From NCBI RefSeq assembly GCF_000472385.1, contig NZ_AWZU01000053.1, positions 238 to 58,751 on the forward strand: 58,514 bases of DNA, read 5' to 3'. The notes under the pieces are model-generated. The model did no database searches and had not been told where the DNA came from. It saw only the letters and a list, made by a program, of their open reading frames with translations. This DNA is from Bradyrhizobium sp. ARR65. GTDB taxonomy: Bacteria > Pseudomonadota > Alphaproteobacteria > Rhizobiales > Xanthobacteraceae. Below, one piece after another: positions 7,152 through 14,138 of this stretch. The position numbers and the translations under genes are program-made. Each line of letters begins with the position of its first letter. Within the stretch, counting starts at the first letter, position 1.

Positions 7152-8540
7152 ATGGAATCGGGGAAATTCGCGCGCCGGAGGCTCGCGACATTCTTAGTGG
7201 CGCTGGCGGGGGTTGCGCTCCTCTGGCTCGCGCTGGGTGACCTTGCGTTTGCCGACGACGCGCCGCCGGCCTGCGGCGGGAAGATATTGGAGAAGTGCAC
7301 ACCGAACTCCGGCGACACCGCCTGGATGCTGACCTCGGTGGCGCTGGTCCTGATGATGACCATTCCGGGCCTGGGCCTGTTCTATGGCGGCATGGTGCGC
7401 AAGAAGAACGTCGGCGACACTGTCATGACCAGCTTCGCGGTCACCTGCCTCGTCACCATCCTGTTCGCGATCCTGACCTACAGCATGGCGTTCCGGGCCG
7501 GCTCGCCGTTCGTGGGCGGGCTCGACCGCATGTTTCTGAAGGACATCCTGAGCGATATCGGCGCCGGCGGCATCGGCAATCCCAATCCGCTGGCCCCAAC
7601 GATCCCTGAGAGCGTCTACATCTGCTTCCAGATGACGTTCGCGATCATCACGCCCGCGCTGATCGCCGGCGCGTTTGCCGAGCGCATGAAATTCTCGGCG
7701 ATGCTCTGGTTCATCGGCCTGTGGGCGATCTTCGTCTACGCACCGATCGCGCACTGGGTCTGGGGTCCCGACGGGATCTTCGCCGCAGGCAACGACGATG
7801 CCTGGGTCAAGGTGCTCGACTTCGCCGGCGGGACGGTGGTGCATATCAATGCGGGCGTCGCGGGGCTGATGTGTGCCATCATGCTCGGCAAGCGCGTCGA
7901 GACCGGACCGGCGCACAACATGGTGCTCACCTTTATCGGCGCCTCGCTCTTGTGGGTCGGCTGGTTCGGTTTCAACGCTGGCTCCGCGGTGACCGCAGGC
8001 ATGCAGGCCGGCATGGCCATGCTGGTGACGCAGATCGCGACCGCGGTGGCTGCTTTCACCTGGATGCTGGTGGAATGGGCGCTGAAGGGCAAGCCGACCG
8101 TGGTCGGCATCTGCTCCGGTGCGGTGGCGGGCCTCGTCGCCATCACGCCGGCCTCCGGCTTTGTCGGCCCGGTCGGCGCCTTTGCCATCGGCATCGCCGC
8201 CGGCGTCGTCTGCTATTGGGGCTGCACCGGGCTGAAACGGATGTTTGCCTATGACGACGCGCTGGATTGTTTCGGCGTCCACGCGCTGGGCGGCATCGTG
8301 GGTGCCCTGCTGACGGGCGTCTTCGCGGTGAAGCAATATGGCGGTACCGCCGGCGTGTTGGAAGGCAACCCCGGCCAGTTCGTCAACCAGTGCATCGGCG
8401 TGGCGACGGTGTTCATCTATGACGCCGTTGTCAGCCTGATCATCCTGTTCGTCGTCAAGATGTTCGTGGGCTTGCGGGTCTCCGAGGATGCGGAGCGCGA
8501 TGGGCTCGATCTCGCACTGCACGGAGAAGTCGTGCACTGA
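7152..8540 (+). CDS. amtB: Ammonium transporter AmtB
   Basis: A 462-residue trimeric inner-membrane ammonium channel. ATG 7152 follows GGAGG (7141-7145). A signal-peptide-like first segment (residues 9-35) precedes eleven TM helices. The twin pore histidines are visible as His201 (PIAHWVWG) and His377 (GVHALGGIVGA). The family signature DFAGGTVVHINAG lies between helices, and GFNAGSAVTAG follows. Unlike the usual glnK-amtB pair, no PII gene is adjacent: upstream is a 520-base leader with hairpins, tandem repeats and a possible sigma54 promoter. It imports ammonium under nitrogen limitation. Confidence 0.96.
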   Translation: MESGKFARRRLATFLVALAGVALLWLALGDLAFADDAPPACGGKILEKCTPNSGDTAWMLTSVALVLMMTIPGLGLFYGGMVRKKNVGDTVMTSFAVTCLVTILFAILTYSMAFRAGSPFVGGLDRMFLKDILSDIGAGGIGNPNPLAPTIPESVYICFQMTFAIITPALIAGAFAERMKFSAMLWFIGLWAIFVYAPIAHWVWGPDGIFAAGNDDAWVKVLDFAGGTVVHINAGVAGLMCAIMLGKRVETGPAHNMVLTFIGASLLWVGWFGFNAGSAVTAGMQAGMAMLVTQIATAVAAFTWMLVEWALKGKPTVVGICSGAVAGLVAITPASGFVGPVGAFAIGIAAGVVCYWGCTGLKRMFAYDDALDCFGVHALGGIVGALLTGVFAVKQYGGTAGVLEGNPGQFVNQCIGVATVFIYDAVVSLIILFVVKMFVGLRVSEDAERDGLDLALHGEVVH

Positions 8541-8568
8541 TCGTGCTATACTGGCCAACATAAAAGAT

Positions 8569-8602
8569 CCTCATGCGGCGCGAACCTCCGCGCCGGATGA
8601 GG
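8569..8602. terminator. Strong hairpin after amtB
   Basis: CCTCATGCGGCGCG pairs with CGCGCCGGATGAGG across six bases (one mismatch), 28 bases after the amtB stop. There is no T-run, only CTTAAAG. It may terminate amtB or form part of the 5' UTR of the next gene. Confidence 0.45.
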
Positions 8603-8682
8603 CTTAAAGACATTAAGACATCGGGTGGAACGAAAGAGCACCCAGCACGCCGCCGGGTGCTCGAAAGCACAAGGAGACGGCG

Positions 8683-9027
8683 ATGAGGGAGATCTTTGCG
8701 CAAGGAGACCTGCTGCTTGAGCGCGTTGCCGATACGGCTCCGTCGGGCACGGTGACCGAAAATCTCGACGGCGTGGCCATGGTGCTGGCGGAAGGCGAGG
8801 AGAGCGGCCATCGCCACGCGATCGCCGAGCGCGTGACGTTATTCCGGGACGAGAAGCTCGCGGCCGATATCCCCCCAGGCCTCTATCTCGGCCATGTCCA
8901 GGTCACGTCCCCTTACGCGCGGGTGACGCATGAGGAACATGCGCCGATCACGCTGCTGCGCGGAACTTACCGCGTCCGCCGGCAGCGCGAGCTCGGGCCC
9001 AGGGATGCGCGCGTCCTCGCCGATTGA
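8683..9027 (+). CDS. Conserved hypothetical protein, partner of DUF6745 protein
   Basis: 114 residues, ATG 8683 preceded by AAGGAGACGGCG. The protein is mainly beta strand. It has GDLLLERV at the start, a GHRHAI motif near residue 46, HEEHAPITLLRGTYRVRRQREL at residues 86-107 and a VLAD C-terminus. I recognise this layout (gain of a G-H-x-H-x-I motif followed by HEEHAPI and GTYRV-RQRE) from small proteins encoded directly before DUF6745 proteins in diverse bacteria. The clustered histidines suggest a metal or cupin-like site, but function is unknown. It overlaps the next gene by 23 bases, so the two are co-translated. Confidence 0.75.
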   Translation: MREIFAQGDLLLERVADTAPSGTVTENLDGVAMVLAEGEESGHRHAIAERVTLFRDEKLAADIPPGLYLGHVQVTSPYARVTHEEHAPITLLRGTYRVRRQRELGPRDARVLAD

Positions 9028-10138
9028 GGCGCTGACGGCTGAGCAGACGGCCGCGCTCGATCGCTATCGGGTGCGCTGGCTGGCGATCCGCCGCTCGACC
9101 GCTCCATGCGATCGCGTGGCGGCTGAACAGGGCGTTCGGCTTGCCTACCAGACCGCGGAGCTGAATCCGCCGAGCCGCATGATCTGGTGCGACAGTCCGG
9201 TCGACCTGTCCGATCGCGCGCGCCGGGCATCGCGCACCGAGGGTCCGAACGTGAAATCGGCCGTTATCGACCGGCCGCGCCGGCAGGCCGCAGCGCGCGT
9301 GCGGGCACGCCTGCGCGCGCGGATCCGGGCGCAGGTCGAGCGGGCGGTCAATCCCGCCGATGCGCTGATCGCCTCTGTCGTGGACGCCGTCGTGCAGGGG
9401 ACGGGAGCGGCGCATGACGGCAGATCCTTGCTCGGTCGCCTCCAGGGCTCGCGTCCGCTCTCGTGGCGGGGCACGCTCAATGTGCTGCTGGGGCGCGACG
9501 GCTTTCGCTACAGCGCTGCGGGGCCAGCCGAACTGTCCTGGCTCGGGCCTTACGAATATGTCCGCGATGTCCTCGACCTGAGGGAGGAGACCGAGCCGCT
9601 GCTCGGGCTTTGGCAGGTGGCGATGAATGTGGGCTGGCTGCAGCCGCACGAGCACACCTGCTGGCTTTCGGAGCGGCCGAACGTGCTGCGCGGCGACGCG
9701 GAGGCGCGTCTGCATCATGCGAGCGGCCCGGCGCTGCGCTTTGCCGATGGCTGGTCGGTCTTCGCCTGGAAGGGCGTGGAGGTGCCGCGCTGGATGATCG
9801 AACATCCGGGAACGATCACGCTCGCCGCGATCGACGCCGAGACCAACGTCCAGCTCCGCCGCTGCATGATCGAGATCATGACGCCGCAGCGTTTTGTGGC
9901 GCTTGGCGGTGCGAGAAAAATAGCCGCGGACGAAACGGGCGTGCTCTGGCGCAGGATCTGGTTCAACTATGACATCTGGTCCGCCGTCGAGGTGATCAAC
10001 GCGACGCCGGAGCCGGACGGCACGCATAAGCACTTCTTCCTGCAGGTGCCCGCAAATATCCAGACCGCGCGCGAGGCGGTTGCCTGGACCTACGGGATGC
10101 GGGCGGATGAGTACGCGAACGTCGTGGTGAGGACGTGA
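9005..10138 (+). CDS. DUF6745-type protein
   Basis: 377 residues from ATG 9005, inside the upstream gene. The N-terminal region carries a helical TAEQTAALDRYRVRWLAIRRSTAP segment, followed by an Arg/Ala-rich stretch (about residues 95-115). The C-terminal half matches what I know of DUF6745: WLSERPNVLRGDAEARLHHASGPALRFADGW, then VFAWKGVEVPRWMI, FNYDIWSAVEVINATPEPDG and AREAVAWTYGM near the end. No catalytic motif is evident and no signal peptide is present. It forms a two-gene unit with the preceding protein. The role is unknown; the constant pairing across taxa suggests one functional complex. Confidence 0.75.
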   Translation: MRASSPIEALTAEQTAALDRYRVRWLAIRRSTAPCDRVAAEQGVRLAYQTAELNPPSRMIWCDSPVDLSDRARRASRTEGPNVKSAVIDRPRRQAAARVRARLRARIRAQVERAVNPADALIASVVDAVVQGTGAAHDGRSLLGRLQGSRPLSWRGTLNVLLGRDGFRYSAAGPAELSWLGPYEYVRDVLDLREETEPLLGLWQVAMNVGWLQPHEHTCWLSERPNVLRGDAEARLHHASGPALRFADGWSVFAWKGVEVPRWMIEHPGTITLAAIDAETNVQLRRCMIEIMTPQRFVALGGARKIAADETGVLWRRIWFNYDIWSAVEVINATPEPDGTHKHFFLQVPANIQTAREAVAWTYGMRADEYANVVVRT

Positions 10139-10199
10139 GGAGAGGTCATACTCTCGAGCCGTGATCCTTCGAGACGCCTGCTTGGCAGCCTCTCAGGAA

Positions 10200-10730
10200 C
10201 TAACTCCGATAATAGCGCCACATGCGCAGGAACGTGCGGTGGATCGCGTCCGGCGGCTGGTCGAACGGCTCGATATCGATCCGCACCATGTTGCTGTGAT
10301 TCATCCGCCAGGGCAGGCGCATGAAGCGGCGGTGGAATGGCTGCTTGCGCCAATCGGCGACAAGGGCACTCGAGAGCGGGACGTTGAGCACGATCTGCAA
10401 TTCATGGACCGTCATGGCGCGCTCGGCGATCTCGACGAGGTCGATGCGTTCGATGGCGCGCCAGCGGATCAGCCCGAAGGCCTGGATGAAGATGCCGTAT
10501 TGATTGGCGCCGATCGTGGGGCGGCCGGTCTCCAGCAGCGGCATGTTGTAGTAGGTGAAGGCGGCGGCCGCCGCGGCAGGCAGCAACCAATAGAGCGCGC
10601 CGGTGATCCAGGTGGCGGTGAGAAAGATCGCCGCGAGCGCAGCCGTGATGTAGACTGGAAAGTAGCTCTCGTCGCGTTCGTAGGTGACCGAATAGCCGCC
10701 AACATTGCCTTCGTCCAAGGTTGCGATCAT
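10200..10730 (-). CDS. Hypothetical membrane protein with two TM segments
   Basis: 176 residues from ATG 10730 (MIATLDEGNVGGYSV). After about 25 residues come two adjacent hydrophobic segments (VYITAALAAIFLTATWI and ALYWLLPAAAAAAFTYY). A cytoplasmic domain follows with alternating strands (GIFIQAFGLIRWRAIERIDLVEIAE...VHELQIVLNVPLS), reminiscent of a bacterial PH-like fold. It has a Trp/Arg-rich tail. I do not recognise a named family; such proteins are common in Bradyrhizobium. Convergent with the DUF6745 gene and separated from rpmG by a terminator. Confidence 0.65.
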   Translation of the reverse strand: MIATLDEGNVGGYSVTYERDESYFPVYITAALAAIFLTATWITGALYWLLPAAAAAAFTYYNMPLLETGRPTIGANQYGIFIQAFGLIRWRAIERIDLVEIAERAMTVHELQIVLNVPLSSALVADWRKQPFHRRFMRLPWRMNHSNMVRIDIEPFDQPPDAIHRTFLRMWRYYRS

Positions 10731-10833
10731 GGCGAACCTTTTGTCCGGACCGGATGAGAGCATGATCCGGCGACAGCGCGAGGCAAGGATCATGCCCGAA
10801 GGCTTGAACGGCGAAAGCGTGGCCTTCCGCCGC

Positions 10834-10860
10834 AAATAAAAACGGGGCCCAAGGCCCCGT
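10834..10860 (-). terminator. Rho-independent terminator of rpmG
   Basis: On the minus strand ACGGGGCC-TTG-GGCCCCGT is followed by TTTTATTT. It lies 26 bases beyond the rpmG stop and has the classic stem plus U-tract form. Confidence 0.85.
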
Positions 10861-10886
10861 CGGAAGTCAGCAGCATTCCCGCGATG

Positions 10887-11054
10887 TTACTTGATTTTTG
10901 CTTCGCGGAACTCGACGTGCTTGCGCGCGACCGGGTCATACTTCTTCTTGACCAGCTTCTCGGTCATGGTGCGCGAGTTTTTCTTGGCGACGTAGTAGTA
11001 GCCGGTGTCCGCCGAGGACACGAGCTTGACCTTTATGGTGACCGCTTTGGCCAT
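10887..11054 (-). CDS. rpmG: 50S ribosomal protein L33
   Basis: 55 residues from ATG 11054: MAKAVTIKVKLVSSADTGYYYVAKKNSRTMTEKLVKKKYDP and a HVEFREAKIK tail, the full-length alphaproteobacterial L33. It lacks the two CxxC pairs of zinc-binding L33, so it is the zinc-independent (C-minus) form. Component of the large subunit near the E site. Monocistronic, with its own terminator. A longer in-frame start at 11126 adds unrelated sequence. Confidence 0.97.
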   Translation of the reverse strand: MAKAVTIKVKLVSSADTGYYYVAKKNSRTMTEKLVKKKYDPVARKHVEFREAKIK

Positions 11055-11188
11055 GTCTTGAAACCTTCGATTCTGGGAGCCTGGGCAGGGCGCCGGCCAA
11101 AACCGGACCGCTTGAATTGCCGGCAACCTAGCGAGATACGGCCCAAAGTCAAGGATTTCGGGCCGAAAAAGGCGCCGATTCCGCGCGA

Positions 11189-12514
11189 TTAACCCTCAAA
11201 GAACCGGTTTTTCGGCCGCGGCAGGCCCAGATTCTCGCGCAGCGTCTTGCCCTCATATTCCGTGCGGAAGATGCCCCGCCGCTGCAGTTCCGGAATGACC
11301 TTGTCGACGAAGTCGGTCAGCCCCTGCGGCAGGTAGGGAAACATGATGTTGAAGCCGTCGCTGCCGCGGCTCTCCAGCCATTCCTGCATCTGATCGGCGA
11401 TGGTCTGGGGCGTGCCCACGAAGGACAGCCCGCCATAACCGCCGACGCGCTGCGCCAACTGGCGCACGGTCAGCTTTTCGCGGGCGGCGAGGTCGATCAG
11501 CCGCTGCCGCCCGCTCTTGGAGGCATTGGTCTCGGGGATTTCCGGCAGCGGCCCGTCGGGATCGAAGCCGGAGGCGTCGGTGCCCAGGATCACCGAGAGC
11601 GAGGCGATGGCGCTGTCGTAATGCACCCTGCTGTCGAGCAGTGCGCGCTTCTCCTTGGCTTCTTCCACGCTGTCGCCGACCACGACAAAGGCGCCCGGCA
11701 GGATCTTCAGATGCTCTGGATTGCGCCCGATCTTTTCCATGCGGCCCTTGATGTCGGCATAGAGCTTCTGCCCGTCGGGAAGACTCCCGCCGCCGGTGAA
11801 CACCGCTTCCGCGGTTTCCGCCGCAAGCTGCCTGCCGTCTTCGGATGCGCCGGCCTGCACGATCACCGGCCAGCCCTGCACAGGCCGGGCGATGTTGAGC
11901 GGACCGCGTACTTTCAGATATTTGCCCTTGTGGTCGAGCACATGCATTTTTGCGGGATCGAAGTAGAGGCCTTGCTCGACATCGCGGACGAAGGCGTCGT
12001 CGGCGAAGGAGTCCCACAATCCCGTCACCACGTCGTAGAACTCGCGCGCGCGGCGATAGCGCTCGGCGTGCTCCATGTGATCGTCGAGGCCGAAGTTCAG
12101 GGCGGCATCGGGATTGGAGGTGGTGACGATATTCCATCCGGCACGGCCGCCGGAGATGTGATCGAGCGAGGCGAAACGGCGGGCGATGTGATAGGGCTCG
12201 TCAAACGTGGTCGAGCCGGTCGCGATCAGGCCGATATTTTCGGTGACGCTCGAGAGCGCCGAGAGCAGCGTGAACGGCTCGAACGAGGTCACGGTGTGGC
12301 TGCGCTTCAAGGCATTGATCGGCATGTTCAGCACGGCCAGGTGATCGGCCATGAAGAAGGCGTCGAATTTGCCCGCCTCCAATTTCCGGATCAGGTCCTT
12401 CAGGTGCGGGAAATTGAAGTTGGCGTCAGGCCAGGCGCCGGGATAGCGCCACGCGCCGGTGTGGATTGAGACCGGGCGCATGAAAGCGCCGAGCTTGAGT
12501 TGACGTTGTGTCAT
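11189..12514 (-). CDS. LLM-class flavin-dependent monooxygenase (NtaA/SnaA/DszA group)
   Basis: 441 residues from ATG 12514. It matches the long-chain subgroup that includes nitrilotriacetate monooxygenase component A. Visible features are KLGAFMRPVSIHTGAWRYP at the start, KFDAFFMADHLAV near residue 50, ARRFASLDHISGGRAGWNIVTT near residue 115, and YRRAREFYDVVTGLWDSF near 152. Next come QAGASEDGRQLAAETAEAVF and a C-terminal FVGTPQTIADQMQEWLE. These enzymes use FMNH2 supplied by a separate reductase to oxidise organosulphur or aminopolycarboxylate compounds; no reductase gene is adjacent. It sits between rpmG and the Nudix gene, apparently inserted into a housekeeping run. Confidence 0.9.
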   Translation of the reverse strand: MTQRQLKLGAFMRPVSIHTGAWRYPGAWPDANFNFPHLKDLIRKLEAGKFDAFFMADHLAVLNMPINALKRSHTVTSFEPFTLLSALSSVTENIGLIATGSTTFDEPYHIARRFASLDHISGGRAGWNIVTTSNPDAALNFGLDDHMEHAERYRRAREFYDVVTGLWDSFADDAFVRDVEQGLYFDPAKMHVLDHKGKYLKVRGPLNIARPVQGWPVIVQAGASEDGRQLAAETAEAVFTGGGSLPDGQKLYADIKGRMEKIGRNPEHLKILPGAFVVVGDSVEEAKEKRALLDSRVHYDSAIASLSVILGTDASGFDPDGPLPEIPETNASKSGRQRLIDLAAREKLTVRQLAQRVGGYGGLSFVGTPQTIADQMQEWLESRGSDGFNIMFPYLPQGLTDFVDKVIPELQRRGIFRTEYEGKTLRENLGLPRPKNRFFEG

Positions 12515-12624
12515 CGCCCGCTTTCCGCTGATGGGATCGTTGAAAAGAGATAGGGAGGGCGCGGGACGGCGCCAGCGCCGGACGACGGAAGATTATTTTG
12601 TTTTTGGATTGCCTTATGGCACGC

Positions 12625-12714
12625 CCGTCATTCCGGGGTTCGCGAAGCGCGAACCCGTCCCCGATGCGCAATTGCGCATGTGAGATTCGCGACTTCGTTG
12701 CGCCCGGAACGACG
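12625..12714. repeat. Dispersed repeat family A, copy 1
   Basis: It begins CGTCATTCCGGGG and ends CCCGGAACGACG, forming an inverted pair with internal GCGAAGCGC and GCGCAATTGCGC palindromes. Related copies lie at 23808, 26689 and 29784. Confidence 0.65.
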
Positions 12715-12722
12715 TCAAGGGG

Positions 12723-13478
12723 CTACGCCCCCAACACATCCTTCTGCATCTTGCCGCCGTAGAAATGGAAAAACGGCACTGGCGCGTCGTGTCGGAGCGG
12801 TCCGGCGGCAAGCCGTCTCTCCAGTTCGCCGAGGACGTTCTTGGTCATCGGGTGCAGGTCGGCCAGCGGCTTCGAGCCGAGCTCGACCCAGACGAGTTCG
12901 ACCAATTCGGCGTCCGCATGCACCACGCCCTCCACGCGATGAGTGATGGCGGAGGCGTCCGCGGTGAAGAAGCGCGTATCAAAACGGCGCACGCGGCCGG
13001 GCGGCGTGATGGCGCGGGCAATCAGGAACAGCCCGGACGGATCCGGCAGCAGGCCTGCTTGCGCGAATGGCGCCCAGGGACCGTCGAGACCTGCGGAGCG
13101 ATCGGTCTTGCGTCCCAGGCAGAGGCCGGTCTCCTCGCAGGCTTCGCGGATCGCGGCGATCGCAAGCGATTTGGCACGGGAGGCAGTGATCTTCGGCCTG
13201 CCTTTCAGGAGATTGGCTTCGAGCTCTTTCGGAATGGGCGCCGCGACCGGCACGCGATGATCCGTCTTATCGACACGGCCGCCCGGGAAGACGAATTTGC
13301 CGGGCATGAACACGACCTTGTCGTGGCGCCGGCCGACCAGAACCTTTGGAATGGGACCGGCGCGATCGACCAGGATCAGGGTCGCGGCATCCTTCGGCCG
13401 GTAATAGGGATGGTGGTCGGCCTCTTTTTCTTCCCGCTTTTCTTCTTTGGCCGCTGTCGCTGCTTCCGTCATCTCCAC
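12723..13478 (-). CDS. Nudix hydrolase (NUDT19/RP2p-like)
   Basis: 251 residues from GTG 13478; ATG 13472 is also possible. A charged N-terminal tail (about 20 residues, rich in Glu/Lys) precedes the Nudix fold. The box is split, as in the NUDT19 branch: the GGRVD half is near residue 67 and the catalytic half AIREACEETGL near residue 108. The C-terminal part includes FHFYGGKMQKDVLGA. Such enzymes cleave nucleoside-diphosphate-linked compounds, often CoA species. It is next to DUF983, rnr and topA, a neighbourhood I recall from Bradyrhizobium. Confidence 0.87.
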   Translation of the reverse strand: MEMTEAATAAKEEKREEKEADHHPYYRPKDAATLILVDRAGPIPKVLVGRRHDKVVFMPGKFVFPGGRVDKTDHRVPVAAPIPKELEANLLKGRPKITASRAKSLAIAAIREACEETGLCLGRKTDRSAGLDGPWAPFAQAGLLPDPSGLFLIARAITPPGRVRRFDTRFFTADASAITHRVEGVVHADAELVELVWVELGSKPLADLHPMTKNVLGELERRLAAGPLRHDAPVPFFHFYGGKMQKDVLGA

Positions 13479-13518
13479 CCCGGCGATCTCGTTGTTCCTT
13501 TTTCCAAGACTTATCCAC

Positions 13519-13670
13519 CGTCATTGCGAGGAGCGCAAGCGACGACCCACCGTCGCTCGCTGCGCGAGCTATGGCGAGGCGTGAAGTCCCGCCGAAGCGC
13601 CTTTGCGCGTAGGCGGAAACAATCCAGGCTGCATCCGCTGAGGATTGCTCCGCTTTGCTGGCGATGACGG
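13519..13670. repeat. Dispersed repeat family B, copy 1 (MITE-like)
   Basis: It runs from CGTCATTGCGAGGAGCG to GCTGGCGATGACGG, with near-inverted ends, and contains AACAATCCAGGCTGCATCCGC. A second copy at 52613-52736 shares the ends and the CAATCCAG...GCGGATG core. It fills the gap between the Nudix and DUF983 genes. Confidence 0.65.
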
Positions 13671-13685
13671 CGGTCGAGGATCGGT

Positions 13686-14138
13686 CTACAGCGGCGGGTC
13701 GTCGCTATAGCCGTTTTCGTCGTCAAAGCCATGCATGCGCAGCGCCCATTGCAGGCCGACCACGGTGCCTTTCACCGGCTGCAGCAGGAGCAACGACAGG
13801 ATCAACGTCAAAGGAAGATAGATCGCAAGCTGCAATGCGATCGGCGGCGCATATTCGGTTTCGATCATCAGCGCGAGCGGCACGACGACATGCCCGACAA
13901 TGACGATGACAAGGTAGGCCGGCAGGTCGTCGGCGCGATGCGGCGTGAAGTCCAGGCCGCAGACCGAGCAGTTGTTGTCCACCTTCAGGAAGGCGCGAAA
14001 GAGCTTGCCTTCGCCGCAGCGCGGGCATCTGCCGCGAAAGCCGCGCTTCATCGCAAGCCAGAGATCGCGCTTTTCACGCGCGGTGGTGTCGCCCGTCTCG
14101 CGGGTCCACACCTTGGTGACCGGATTTGCACTGTCCAT
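13686..14138 (-). CDS. DUF983 zinc-ribbon membrane protein
   Basis: 150 residues from ATG 14138, overlapping the rnr stop as TGATG. After a hydrophilic N-terminus comes a zinc ribbon, CPRCGEGKLFRAFLKVDNNCSVCG (two CxxC pairs, about residues 38-61). HRADDLPAYLVIVIVGHVVVP and a second hydrophobic helix (LPLTLILSLLLLQPVKG) follow. DUF983 proteins are small inner-membrane proteins of unknown role, widespread in alphaproteobacteria and often near rnr or cytochrome oxidase genes. The overlap indicates translational coupling with RNase R. Confidence 0.92.
   Translation of the reverse strand: MDSANPVTKVWTRETGDTTAREKRDLWLAMKRGFRGRCPRCGEGKLFRAFLKVDNNCSVCGLDFTPHRADDLPAYLVIVIVGHVVVPLALMIETEYAPPIALQLAIYLPLTLILSLLLLQPVKGTVVGLQWALRMHGFDDENGYSDDPPL

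Noticed and set aside
7194..8561. 455-codon minus-strand frame
   Set aside because: Antisense to amtB, dominated by Asp/His/Arg; amtB is certain.
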